A DNA stretch of 64,000 nt from Bacillota bacterium (GTDB lineage Bacteria > Bacillota > Clostridia > Lachnospirales > Lachnospiraceae), in NCBI GenBank assembly GCA_023391695.1, contig JAEWAK010000037.1, positions 364,501 through 428,500 on the forward strand, given 5' to 3'. Below, in pieces: positions 1 to 7,926 of the stretch. The notes below the pieces were generated by a model. That model saw nothing but the letters and a program-made list of their open reading frames with translations, did not search any database and had not been told where the DNA came from. The position numbers and the translations under genes were made by a program. Each line of letters opens with the position of its first letter. Positions within the stretch are counted from its first letter, which is position 1.

Positions 1-496
1 ATTCAAATTCCTTATTTGCCAGTATAACTTCCTGATCCTTAACATAAACACGCCTGGAAAGCGGAAGTATTCTGACATGTTTTATTTTTATTTCATTACC
101 GTTTTTTAAAAGATTATCACTTCTTTTTAGTAACCGCTCATGAATACTCATATGGGCCTTTACCCTGGCTACAAGTTCAGAGGGACTAAAGGGCTTAACA
201 ATATAATCATCTGCCCCAAGTCCTAAACCCCTGATTTTATCAATATCCTCACCCTTAGCGGTTACCATAACAATCGGAATATCCATATCTTTACGAAGTT
301 CCCTGCATAGATCCAACCCGCTTATACCCGGGAGCATTACATCTAAAAGAATCAGGTCATATTCTTTTTCTTTGGCATATTTCATACCGAGTGTTCCGTT
401 TGTTACTACTTCCGTATCATAATTACTGGCTTCTAAATAGTCCTTCTCCAACTCGGCAATTAATTCGTCATCCTCAACAATTAATATTTTCTTCAT
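1..496 (-). CDS. OmpR/VanR-family response regulator, C-terminus cut by window edge
   Basis: The frame reads from an ATG at 496 off the left edge, giving about 165 residues. It starts MKKILIVEDDELIAELEKDY, carries the phospho-acceptor Asp in LLDVMLPG, the conserved Thr in VMVTAKGED and the Lys in DDYIVKPFSPSEL, so the receiver domain is complete. The winged-helix DNA-binding domain has only begun (PLSRRVYVKDQEV) when the sequence ends. It lies 70 bp after the histidine kinase on the same strand, so the two are probably co-transcribed, kinase first. A strong GGAAAGGAG stands 10 bases before an in-frame GTG at 529, which would add 11 residues; the ATG at 496 has only a weak AAGG but matches the usual family N-terminus. 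Likely DNA target: the phased boxes upstream of the divergent ABC genes (inference). Confidence 0.93.
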   Translation of the reverse strand, partial: MKKILIVEDDELIAELEKDYLEASNYDTEVVTNGTLGMKYAKEKEYDLILLDVMLPGISGLDLCRELRKDMDIPIVMVTAKGEDIDKIRGLGLGADDYIVKPFSPSELVARVKAHMSIHERLLKRSDNLLKNGNEIKIKHVRILPLSRRVYVKDQEVILANKEFE

Positions 497-565
497 ATTC
501 ATAACCTTAAATACCGCGGGCCTGCCCACGATACTGACACTCCTTTCCGTATATCCTTATCGAGG

Positions 566-2068
566 TTATTCGCATAACGGTATCCATATCGTTATTGACA
601 ATCCTCCTCTGTTCTCTGCTTTTAACTTTCCATTATGGCCTTCAACTATCTGCTTCACTATACTTAACCCCAGTCCGCTGCCGTCACCGGGTCTTGTCCT
701 GGAAGCGTCACCGCGATAAAAACATTCAAAAATATGCTGCAAATCCTCTGAATTTACTCCGGGACCGTCATCCATAATCCGCATTATGGCATAGCCGTCA
801 TTTTGCCCTGTTTCTACTTTAATAAAAGAATTCTCTTTAATCCGGTACTTAATACTATTTGAAAATATATTCAGAATGACCCGGTGCAATTTCTGATCAT
901 CTATTCTTACCGGCAATTTTTTTTCTGTAAAATCACATTGTATTTTAACTTTATTACTTACGGAGTCGATTTGATATTCCCGGATAACTTTATCCAAATA
1001 GTCATTCAGTTCAAGGCATTTAAAATCATAATGGTCCTGTCCGTTTTCTAAATGTGTATAGGTGCTTAGATTATCTACTAATCCTTCCATGTCGTTTGCT
1101 CTTGTGTGAATTGCATTATAATAACGTTTCTGTTTATCCGGTGTATCTGCTATTCCATCTATTAACCCTTCTATATATCCCTTTATCGAAGTAAGAGGTG
1201 TTCTTAAATCATGGGATATTCCGGATAATAGTTCTGTCCTGTATTTTTCATATCTCAGCCTTTCTTCCACGGAAACTTTTAAATGCCCCCGCATCTCGTC
1301 AAAATCCCTGCACAGAGTGCCGAATTCATCTGATTTATTGTAGTCTACTTTAAAATCCAGCTCACCATCCTTAATTTTGCGGCTGCCGATCCTTAATTTT
1401 TTAAGAGGAATCAGAATGCTCCTTGAAATCCACCAGGTCAGAAACGTATTCATTACAATGATAACGGCTAACACACATACTATTAACACGATTACATATC
1501 TCAAAATATACTTTCTCAAATACGACCGGTTGCCCTTACTCACCTTAATGTCAGCTGTATGGATTGCAGATATTTCAAATTTGTAATTACCCTTATAAAA
1601 AGAATAATTAACAATTGATGTTTCACCAGAGGTCATAGTCAGGCTGTCGGTTTTATCAAGAGTGTCCTGTAAAAGTTCCGCCATCCGTCTATATTCCGGT
1701 TCAGATATATTGCTGAATAAAAAACCTTCATTAAATTGAATCGAATAGTGATAACCCAAAAAGGTCAGTTCCTGATTAAGTTCTCTGATTTTCTTTGTTT
1801 CCAGGACTTTAATCCGATCAGATTCATTTCTGTCTTCAACTGCCGCCGCATATTCTTTTGCCCCCTGTTTCATAAGCTCTTCTTTATACGCAAAAACAAT
1901 ACTCTGGGCAGAGTACAGCCCATTTTTATCATTAAACATATGCTCCATTGTTTCCCCATATTTATTACCCACACCCTCCAGCAGGATTCCAGATACGGCA
2001 ATTGCCGCAATCACGGGGATAAAAATCATCAATATATTGGAAAACACCAGTTTTTTTCTTATTGTCAT
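566..2068 (-). CDS. Sensor histidine kinase (HAMP-HisKA-HATPase)
   Basis: Membrane sensor kinase of about 500 residues. A transmembrane segment near residues 8-30, an extracytoplasmic sensor region of roughly 160 residues, a second membrane segment near 190-213 and a HAMP linker precede the H-box SGISHDLRTPLTSIKG. The N-box (NSIKYR), G1 box (DDGPGV) and G2 box (GSGLGLSIV) are intact, so it should be active. The ATG at 2068 is chosen because GGAGA sits just before it; an in-frame ATG at 2089 has no ribosome site. It is transcribed toward the response regulator and divergently from the ABC transporter at 2427, the arrangement typical of systems sensing membrane or antibiotic stress. The signal cannot be told from sequence. 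Confidence 0.93.
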   Translation of the reverse strand: MTIRKKLVFSNILMIFIPVIAAIAVSGILLEGVGNKYGETMEHMFNDKNGLYSAQSIVFAYKEELMKQGAKEYAAAVEDRNESDRIKVLETKKIRELNQELTFLGYHYSIQFNEGFLFSNISEPEYRRMAELLQDTLDKTDSLTMTSGETSIVNYSFYKGNYKFEISAIHTADIKVSKGNRSYLRKYILRYVIVLIVCVLAVIIVMNTFLTWWISRSILIPLKKLRIGSRKIKDGELDFKVDYNKSDEFGTLCRDFDEMRGHLKVSVEERLRYEKYRTELLSGISHDLRTPLTSIKGYIEGLIDGIADTPDKQKRYYNAIHTRANDMEGLVDNLSTYTHLENGQDHYDFKCLELNDYLDKVIREYQIDSVSNKVKIQCDFTEKKLPVRIDDQKLHRVILNIFSNSIKYRIKENSFIKVETGQNDGYAIMRIMDDGPGVNSEDLQHIFECFYRGDASRTRPGDGSGLGLSIVKQIVEGHNGKLKAENRGGLSITIWIPLCE

Positions 2069-2196
2069 AAATCTCCGCCATTCTATCATCCAGACAGTTT
2101 TGTATTCTATTATAATAGGTTACCTGAATATCATAAACAACCTATAACTAAAAAATAAAATTTATATAAATTTATTTTTTCCAACTGCCATTTATA

Positions 2197-2264
2197 TATC
2201 CATACTGCGCTTACATATCTATACTGTTGCTTACGTATCCATACTGTTGCCCCATATCTATTCC
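2197..2264. repeat. Three and a half tandem copies of a 19-20 bp repeat
   Basis: TATCCATACTGCGCTTACA, TATCTATACTGTTGCTTACG and TATCCATACTGTTGCCCCA follow one another, then a partial TATCTATTCC. They lie in the 358-bp region between the divergent kinase and ABC genes, upstream of a second repeat array. The near-constant spacing suggests stacked protein-binding sites, but a simple slippage product cannot be excluded. Confidence 0.6.
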
Positions 2265-2306
2265 CGGATCGGAAGTATATAACCCGGTAGATCCTAACAA
2301 TCCGGC

Positions 2307-2366
2307 GTTTAGAAAAAGTTAATATGTTGTTTAGAAGCAGGTTAGAAAAGTTCTTTATTCTATAAT
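2307..2366 (+). promoter_or_regulatory. 11-bp phased response-regulator boxes placed before a TATAAT -10
   Basis: Four consecutive 11-mers (GTTTAGAAAAA, GTTAATATGTT, GTTTAGAAGCA, GGTTAGAAAAG; 2307-2350) stand 10 bp before a TATAAT at 2361-2366. No good -35 is present, because the boxes occupy that position. This is the layout used by OmpR/PhoB-family activators. The neighbouring response regulator is the obvious candidate, driving the ABC operon at 2427. Confidence 0.6.
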
Positions 2367-2426
2367 CAGAAAATCGATTTCTAACAACTTATAACCTTTA
2401 ATCTGTTACTTTAATGGAGGAATATA

Positions 2427-3182
2427 ATGATACAGACAAAATCACTTGAAATGACTTATCCTAACGGTTTTAAGGCGGTAAACGGTTTAGACCTCACAGT
2501 TGGCGAAAGAGATATCTTTGGTTTTTTAGGGCCAAACGGAGCCGGAAAGACCACTACCCTGCGTATGCTGACCGGACTTTTAAAACCCACTCACGGCTCT
2601 GTAAGTATAGACAGCATTGATCCGCAGAAGGCTCCCCTGGAAGTAAAAAAGAAAATTGGAATCCTTCCGGAATCCCACGGGTTTTATAATTCCATGAATG
2701 CGATTGAATATTTAACTTATTTTGCAAAATTATATCAGATACCAAAGAAAGAATATGTTTCTTACATCCGGGATTTATTAAACAAGGTCGGTCTGTCTGA
2801 AAAAACAGGAGTTCCAATCGGACAATATTCCAGGGGTATGCGGCAGCGATTGGGAATAGCCAAAACTCTTATCCATAAACCTCAGATAATTTTTTTAGAC
2901 GAGCCGACTTTAGGTCTTGATCCTATCGACCAAAGGGATATTCATGAATTAATACTTGAAATTAACCGTGAAATGAATGTCACGGTGCTTATAACCTCTC
3001 ATTTACTGAAAGATATCGAGATTTTATGTAACAAGGTATGTATTGTTAAATCCGGCATTTTACTGGAACAGGGAAGTATTAATGATTTAAAAGATAAATA
3101 TAAAGCGAAACTGGGCATGGAAACTATATCAATAGAAGATATTTTCTTCCATCTGACCGAAGACAAGGAGGTAAAACGATGA
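2427..3182 (+). CDS. ABC transporter ATP-binding protein (ABC-2 exporter type)
   Basis: ATPase of 251 residues. Walker A GPNGAGKTTT lies near residue 36, the signature is YSRGMRQRLG, Walker B is IIFLDEPTLGLDP, and the switch His is in TSHLL. The ribosome site is GGAGG, 6 bases before the ATG. The family (CcmA/NatA-like) powers ABC-2 permeases for drug, peptide, sodium or lipid export. It overlaps the next gene by 4 bases (ATGA), showing translational coupling with the permease. That permease is truncated, so this intact ATPase may have lost its partner. Confidence 0.93.
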   Translation: MIQTKSLEMTYPNGFKAVNGLDLTVGERDIFGFLGPNGAGKTTTLRMLTGLLKPTHGSVSIDSIDPQKAPLEVKKKIGILPESHGFYNSMNAIEYLTYFAKLYQIPKKEYVSYIRDLLNKVGLSEKTGVPIGQYSRGMRQRLGIAKTLIHKPQIIFLDEPTLGLDPIDQRDIHELILEINREMNVTVLITSHLLKDIEILCNKVCIVKSGILLEQGSINDLKDKYKAKLGMETISIEDIFFHLTEDKEVKR

Positions 3183-3481
3183 CGATTTTTATGAAAGAAT
3201 TAAAAGAAACTCTGATCGCCATGAAAGGCATCCTTCTATTTGCTGTAGCTTCACTGCTTTTTTCTGTATTTTGCTTTGCAATTGTTTCGGTTAAGGAGCT
3301 AAGTTTGCTGACACAAAATGAAGTAATCCTTAATTTTTCAAAAATAGTAATGGAACTTACAATCTTAATCAGCATTATTTTAGCCGCTGTAGGTTTCTCC
3401 CATGAACGGGAATCCGAGACATTGGAGTCCTTATTGCTTGCACCGGGAAGACTACAGTGCGGACAAACCTATTACAATTAA
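3179..3481 (+). pseudogene. ABC-2 permease, N-terminal fragment only
   Basis: The first roughly 87 residues read as an ABC-2 permease: a cytoplasmic start, a membrane segment near 18-40, and another at 58-75 ending in the family motif HERESETLESLLLAP. Right after this motif the frame turns to unrelated residues and stops at residue 100, where a normal permease would continue for 150 or more residues with four further membrane segments. The following DNA encodes the tail of a different membrane protein in another frame, so an internal deletion has joined two genes. Not expected to transport. Confidence 0.75.
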
Positions 3482-3758
3482 TTCGTTGCTGCCAGGTGAA
3501 ACGGCAGCTGTAAAGCTTCCAATCCGCCTCGTATATGTAGACCATTTCTATCTATACGTGACCTCTGCTTCTCCTAATCTGGACCGCATTTATTCCAGCA
3601 AACCGATTCCCATCGAGATCATCGGGAATACACTGGTCAGTAAACCCATGGTACAGGCGATTGCTGCCAGTATGCCCATTGCCGTTATACTTATAATAAC
3701 CTTTTTCCTTTTAAATTATAGATATAAGCGTGCCTATGTACTTCACCATAATGTATGA
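3447..3758 (+). pseudogene. C-terminal fragment of a membrane-anchored extracellular-domain protein
   Basis: In a frame different from the permease fragment, this stretch reads DKPITINSLLPGETAAVKLP, then an extracellular beta-rich segment, then one membrane helix (AIAASMPIAVILIITFFLL) and a short basic tail. It looks like the end of the NEW3/COG1470-like proteins often coded next to ABC-2 exporters. Its 5' part is missing, lost in the deletion that truncated the permease. The family assignment is a recollection, not a search result. Confidence 0.5.
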
Positions 3759-3842
3759 TGTATTATTTAAAATTAAATGAATTTTCGCGGAATCATTCAA
3801 CATTACAGCTTTAATCGGTATAGAAGACAGAAAGGAACTGCT

Positions 3843-4247
3843 ATGACCAAAGATAAATTAAAAGATGACAAGCTAAGGCAGTTAAAGCAGCAGAAGAAGG
3901 ATATGGAGAAAGAAATTGCTTCTTTGCACGAAGATGGAATAGGAAACAAGTTAAAAGGTGTTCTCATATTTTTTATGGTAATCCTTTTATTTCTAGGACT
4001 GTTAGCAGGTATGATAAAAGCAGATATAGGCGGATTTGGATCGGGAGTATTAGCACCGGCAATTGGTAATATCAACGGACTTAACAAAATATTACCGGCT
4101 AAAAGCCTTGCTGCCGCCGGTGCTACTACTTCTGCAGCGGGCACGGGTGAAGCTGACAGCTCTTTTGCTGAAAGATTGTGGAGGGTTTTCTCACTTAACT
4201 ACATTAAAATGGCATCAATAATAAGTAACGGGGGGGCATATTTATGA
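3843..4247 (+). CDS. Short membrane protein resembling the N-terminus of MotE-like flagellar-operon proteins, probably truncated
   Basis: 134 residues from an ATG preceded by AAAGGA. A Lys-rich, coiled-coil-prone N-terminus (residues 1-30) is followed by one membrane helix (about 38-60) and the stretch DIGGFGSGVLAPAIGN, then KILP. That last motif resembles a MotE/MgtE-N-like protein commonly found after fliI-fliJ in Lachnospiraceae flagellar operons (from memory). Family members are longer, with a coiled-coil and MgtE-like domain; here the sequence after residue about 110 becomes unrelated and ends. No flagellar gene is nearby. A decayed or relocated paralogue is likely. Confidence 0.45.
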   Translation: MTKDKLKDDKLRQLKQQKKDMEKEIASLHEDGIGNKLKGVLIFFMVILLFLGLLAGMIKADIGGFGSGVLAPAIGNINGLNKILPAKSLAAAGATTSAAGTGEADSSFAERLWRVFSLNYIKMASIISNGGAYL

Positions 4248-4329
4248 AATTATTTAATTTATACTTGCTAATTTCTACAAATAAAATTATAATTTTTTAT
4301 AAATACTATTTTTATGGGGGAATTATACT

Positions 4330-4866
4330 TTGGATGACGAATTAGAACGAATCGCGAGAATACCAGGTAGTGTAATCTTTTTAAATTTTTTTCTGTTTTT
4401 TTTCACTGCAGTATATCTTCAATACAGAAAAAGTTCATATCCAAGAGACTATATTGGTAATAGTAAAGGAATGAAAGTCTGCGGCTGGATACTTATAATA
4501 TTTGCAATACTGCTTACTATTTCTAAAATTCCTGATACAAATATACAAAATTATATAGCAATTTGGGGATTGTGGGGTCTAGCCGGTTATTATACGATAT
4601 TCCGTGCAAAAAGAATGCTAAAGAAAGGCAATAAATATCTTAATCTTTATAACCGACCTGTTGTTAGAAACATAATAGATTATGACTTAGATATAAACAT
4701 ACATAATGAATATAATTGTAATCATGCTCATGATTCTAATATTAAACCAAAAGCGGCACCACAGTATAAGGTTGTTACCTGTCCTAACTGCGGGGCAAAA
4801 ATGAAAATTAAAGCAGGAAGCGTTATAAAATGCGAATACTGCGATACGCCTTTGGAATATCAATAA
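4330..4866 (+). CDS. Membrane protein with C-terminal zinc ribbon, function unknown
   Basis: 178 residues starting at TTG, supported by GGGGGA nine bases upstream. Hydrophobic segments at about 13-32, 50-66 and 78-90 are followed by a polar linker with an Asn/His-rich patch (IHNEYNCNHAHD). The end is a CPNCGAK...CEYCDTPLEYQ zinc ribbon of the type in zinc-ribbon membrane proteins and TFIIB-like adaptors. No specific family is recognised. Base composition is AT-rich, like its neighbours. It stands alone between truncated genes, which suggests an accessory region. Confidence 0.7.
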   Translation: MDDELERIARIPGSVIFLNFFLFFFTAVYLQYRKSSYPRDYIGNSKGMKVCGWILIIFAILLTISKIPDTNIQNYIAIWGLWGLAGYYTIFRAKRMLKKGNKYLNLYNRPVVRNIIDYDLDINIHNEYNCNHAHDSNIKPKAAPQYKVVTCPNCGAKMKIKAGSVIKCEYCDTPLEYQ

Positions 4867-4948
4867 TTGTTCTTTTTTCTTTAATGGAAATAACTAAGGG
4901 ACTGCTGCAAAATTCAGGGTCTTGTTTTAGTCTGCATTTAATTCCGTA

Positions 4949-5251
4949 TTATAATTTATTATTTACTCCATTATGAAAGAAATTAGAAAGCTTACAGCCA
5001 TCATACAATCCGGCCAAACAACTTAAAGAGCTGTACTCCATGTTACTGATATCTGTCCATAATAAAAGTTCTTCCATGGTTTCCCGTTGTTCTTTTGAAA
5101 GTTCCAGATCAAGATAGCCTCTTTCGGCCATATTCTGTTTTTCACACGCTTCTTGATAAATCTGGTTCATTATTTAATAGATTATTAAGGGTTTTCTCGC
5201 TTAATTAAATCAAAGTTCTTTTAACTTATTGTTAAAATCAATTCCATCCAT
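4949..5251 (-). pseudogene. Small clostridial protein gene (DUF6809-like), interrupted
   Basis: A strong GAGGAG precedes ATG at 5251, which reads MDGIDFNNKLKEL and then meets TGA. After 42 bases with three in-frame stops, the same frame resumes at 5170 as MNQIYQEACEKQNMAERGYL and runs 73 residues, containing the LTKEQ-like and LYDGCKL pattern seen in small clostridial DUF6809-type proteins (assignment from memory). The two parts share frame and order, so this looks like one gene with a stop-rich segment in its middle. It diverges from the HTH gene and shares its operator region. Confidence 0.45.
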
Positions 5252-5265
5252 TTTTCTCCTCTTTT

Positions 5266-5337
5266 GGTTCCTATACGTGAACCATTATAACACGATTAAA
5301 AGTGTATAATCAATAAAAATGTACCCAAATAGGAACC
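5266..5337. promoter_or_regulatory. Divergent promoter region with paired GGTTCCTAT operators
   Basis: GGTTCCTATACGTGAACC (5266-5283, arms GGTTC/GAACC) and, inverted, GTACCCAAATAGGAACC (5321-5337) share the half-site GGTTCCTAT. Between them lie TATAAT at 5305-5310 for the HTH gene and a TATAAT on the other strand (5284-5289) for the leftward gene. This is the layout of an autoregulated divergent switch controlled by the adjacent HTH protein (inference). Confidence 0.6.
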
Positions 5338-5351
5338 AGGAGGAGAAAATT

Positions 5352-5591
5352 ATGATGATATTAAGAAGCACAGGATTTTCGGATAATTTATTAAGACTAA
5401 GAAAAGCAAGCGGTTTATCCCAATATGAATTAGTTGCAAAGATGCATTTGCTAGGCAGTACTACATCCAGGTCTACCTATGCAAAAATTGAACTTGGCGA
5501 CAGAAACATAAAAGCTACAGACATTGTAACATTACAGAAAATATATAACGTGGATTATTCGGAATTCTTTAAGGGAGTCGGGGTATATTAG
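5352..5591 (+). CDS. Small helix-turn-helix (Xre/Cro-type) regulator
   Basis: 79 residues. The ATG at 5352 is preferred because AGGAGGAG stands 8 bases upstream. The HTH core is LLRLRKASGLSQYELVAKMH, followed by the recognition helix region STYAKIELGDRNIKATDIV and LQKIYNVDYSEFF. The domain fills the protein, leaving no effector or protease region, as in Cro-like or antitoxin-like repressors. Paired operators flank its promoter. The divergent partner gene is broken, so this may be the surviving half of a switch module. Confidence 0.8.
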   Translation: MMILRSTGFSDNLLRLRKASGLSQYELVAKMHLLGSTTSRSTYAKIELGDRNIKATDIVTLQKIYNVDYSEFFKGVGVY

Positions 5592-5714
5592 GAAAGTTTA
5601 TTCGTTATTAAGGGAGAGTTAAAAACAAAGGTATACAACTCTATAAAGCTGGCTACGTGACCGCAATAAAAAAAATACGCTCATCCCATTCTGAATAATA
5701 GCCTTGGATACAGC

Positions 5715-5745
5715 CAACGAAAGTGCTTGCACCTTCGTTGATTTT
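5715..5745 (+). terminator. Hairpin after the HTH gene
   Basis: CAACGAAAGTGC and GCACCTTCGTTG form a near-perfect 12-bp stem with a TT loop, followed by ATTTT. It sits 124 bases past the HTH stop. The rest of 5592-5899 is AT-rich and shows no gene I can support. Confidence 0.5.
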
Positions 5746-5899
5746 GCCTGTACTTGGTATTACCATCTTAAAAATATTGATATTAGGCAAATATGTAATG
5801 TATAATAATACCATGCTGATGGTTTGCAATAGTATACTGATGCGAATATTTACTTTAGGCTTTAATATATTGTAAAGAGTAGATTCCATAGGTGAAGTC

Positions 5900-6379
5900 A
5901 TGAAGCATAGTAAAAAATGGCAATTTATCGTCATACTAATTTTATCGTGTATATTACTCCTTGAAATGGTCTTTTATTTACAAAAAAATCACAACATACC
6001 AACATTTAGTGTCAAGTCAACTACCGAGTCTGAAATAAAAGATGAATTAATCATTGCCTTATTTATGGACAATATCATTGCCGATAGCAGTAAATTTTAT
6101 GATAATTATTTTCCAGATACGTATCCAATAGAATATTTTAATTATGAATTTAAAATTAAAGATATTAAAAAAGAGGGCGAACCAGTAAATGTTTACATTA
6201 CATTTGAGACAACACCAGTTATCGGTCCACATATTCCAGTAGGTGATGATGAAATCACTTATAAAGTAGATGCACTCGGTAATAAAACACTTGAGAATTT
6301 TATTCATAAAAAATCATACGAAATTCCCGAAAGGTTAAAACCTAATATGATTAAGCCTTACCCCGAAACAAAGGATTAA
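5900..6379 (+). CDS. DUF3888 domain-containing exported protein
   Basis: 159 residues with an N-terminal membrane anchor or signal (WQFIVILILSCILLLEMVFYL, about 7-27; no signal peptidase II Cys). The rest matches the pattern of DUF3888: ELIIALFMDNI, the aromatic YFPDTYPIEYFNYEFKI strand, and the signature region GPHIPVGDDEITYKVD followed by KSYEIP. Role unknown; family members are small secreted proteins of Firmicutes. AGGTGA precedes the ATG. It stands alone, in AT-rich DNA. Confidence 0.7.
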   Translation: MKHSKKWQFIVILILSCILLLEMVFYLQKNHNIPTFSVKSTTESEIKDELIIALFMDNIIADSSKFYDNYFPDTYPIEYFNYEFKIKDIKKEGEPVNVYITFETTPVIGPHIPVGDDEITYKVDALGNKTLENFIHKKSYEIPERLKPNMIKPYPETKD

Positions 6380-6638
6380 TATATTAATAATAAAATTTGA
6401 TTGAGGCCTTTTTAATTCGAATTTAGGATTAGCAAAAAATAGAAAATATAATAGTCGGAAAATAATACCAATTAACTCACAATATTTCACAATTGTAACT
6501 TAAAAGGAGGAAAAATTATATCCTTCCTTCAATTATATCCTTATACCAATATTATTTATCTAACAGATTTAATAAATATAAAGACTGTATCAGCACTTAA
6601 ACTATAAAGTTTTGGTATAAGTTTTAATATATATACCA

Positions 6639-6673
6639 AATCTTAAGCCCTTTATTTTAAAGGGCTTAAGATT
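6639..6673. terminator. Bidirectional terminator-like hairpin
   Basis: AATCTTAAGCCCTTT and AAAGGGCTTAAGATT form a perfect 15-bp stem around a short loop. It lies just past the stop of the leftward SUMF1-type gene. The rest of 6380-6727 is AT-rich; a GGAGG at 6506 is not followed by a start codon. Confidence 0.75.
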
Positions 6674-6727
6674 ATTTGGCATATAAATTACCTATAATGA
6701 TCTTTACGTCCTCTCTTTTTTAATTTC

Positions 6728-7633
6728 TCACTCACGGTACTCGCCGCGGCACACGCGAAGACCCGTATCGCTGCTCCTGCTATTCGCATTCCATCTGTCC
6801 CGGAAAGACGCTTCGCAGCAGTAGGAGTCGCCGAGCCAGCCGCCGCCCCTGAAAACCCGAAAAGAGCCGCTGTTACTATCCGGGTCTTCAAACCAGTCGA
6901 AACACCATTCCCTTACGTTGCCTGACATATCGTATAGCCCTAACTCATTGGGTTTCTTTTCACCGACCGGTTTTGTTTTATTATTATTGTTTTCTATCGC
7001 AGGCCAGTTCCAAAATCCTGATAATTTAACATCTCCGGAATTTTCCCAATACCATGCAACTTCTTCCGCCTGATTGCTTCCGCTGTATGTGTAGTTCTTG
7101 CTCATCTGACCTCCGCCTGCAGCATATTCCCATTCCGCTTCCGTCGGCAATCGGTAACCATTCGCACCCTCATTCATCGTTACCGTCCATTTTATATCAT
7201 CGTTTTCATCCGTATTCTCCGGATCTTTTTTATCCTTGTCTATATTGTAATACGGTTCCAAGCCCTCTTTTATACTCCTTTTATTACAGTACTCAACACT
7301 GTCATACCAGCTTACCATTTCTACCGGCAAATTACCGCCTTTAAATTCGGAAGGATTACTTGCATATTCTACCTTAAAATTTTTGTCTTTGAATTCGGCG
7401 GGATTGCTTCCCATTACCTCAACCCACTCTTTTTGGGTTACCTCATATTTGCCGATATAAAAGTCAGGTATGTTTGCACTTTCTCCGTAATAACCGGACT
7501 TTGTGTTCCTAAAAGTACCGCCTTTGACTAATACAAACTCCTCAGTCTTTACCTGTTTAACAGGTTCTTCTTGCGAACAGGCGCTGACAGCAGCCATTAC
7601 TGCTATTAAAAGGAAAATCGATCGTTTTCTCAT
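6728..7633 (-). CDS. SUMF1/formylglycine-generating-enzyme-fold lipoprotein
   Basis: 301 residues from an ATG with GGAGA upstream. A lipoprotein signal peptide ends in the lipobox AVSAC. The fold signatures follow: EEFVLVKGGTFRN, FYIGKYEVTQKEWVEVMGSNP, PVEMVSWYDSVEYCN, GYRLPTEAEWEYAA, ELGLYDMSGNVREWC, FRVFRGGGW and the closing TGLRVCRG. The domain is shared by sulfatase-activating enzymes, EgtB-type enzymes and many surface proteins whose catalytic role is unproven. No sulfatase is nearby, and the lipid anchor argues for a surface role. A short insert with Asn-rich ENNNNKT is also found in a fragment at about 8.6 kb, showing a duplicated and decayed paralogue. Confidence 0.85.
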   Translation of the reverse strand: MRKRSIFLLIAVMAAVSACSQEEPVKQVKTEEFVLVKGGTFRNTKSGYYGESANIPDFYIGKYEVTQKEWVEVMGSNPAEFKDKNFKVEYASNPSEFKGGNLPVEMVSWYDSVEYCNKRSIKEGLEPYYNIDKDKKDPENTDENDDIKWTVTMNEGANGYRLPTEAEWEYAAGGGQMSKNYTYSGSNQAEEVAWYWENSGDVKLSGFWNWPAIENNNNKTKPVGEKKPNELGLYDMSGNVREWCFDWFEDPDSNSGSFRVFRGGGWLGDSYCCEASFRDRWNANSRSSDTGLRVCRGEYRE

Positions 7634-7874
7634 AGATATATCTCCTTTAAACTGATAAGAAAAGTTATAGACCATAACAGCCTGTAATCCGCCTCCGTCA
7701 ACGCCGCAGACCATTCGTTTTGCAAAAAACGATAAGCTAAAAACCTGCTTACGTACGGAAGCGGTCCGGCCCGCGCTCCTTCTTCTGAAAGGTAATATTC
7801 AAGTAGTATGTAGGTAAGTGCCATTTTTTTATATACCGGCTGCCCCGTTATATCACCGTCAGCCGTTTTCATTA

Positions 7875-7904
7875 TCAAAAGCGGTTTTCACTCATACGAA
7901 AACC
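7875..7904 (-). terminator. Terminator of the xylanase gene
   Basis: GGTTTTC (7883-7889) pairs with GAAAACC (7898-7904) and is followed on the minus strand by CTTTT. It stands just past the GH11 stop. The 290 bases between this gene and the SUMF1 start hold an open frame that I do not accept as a gene. Confidence 0.6.
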
Positions 7905-7926
7905 AAAACTACCTTTGATAAGGAAT

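Noticed and set aside
5653..5934. Open frame of 93 codons on the minus strand
   Set aside because: AT-rich, crosses the hairpin at 5715 and the start of the DUF3888 gene, no supported start or family.
7630..7878. Open frame of 82 codons upstream of the SUMF1 gene
   Set aside because: No ribosome site, no recognisable family, composition like intergenic DNA, and it runs into the SUMF1 leader.
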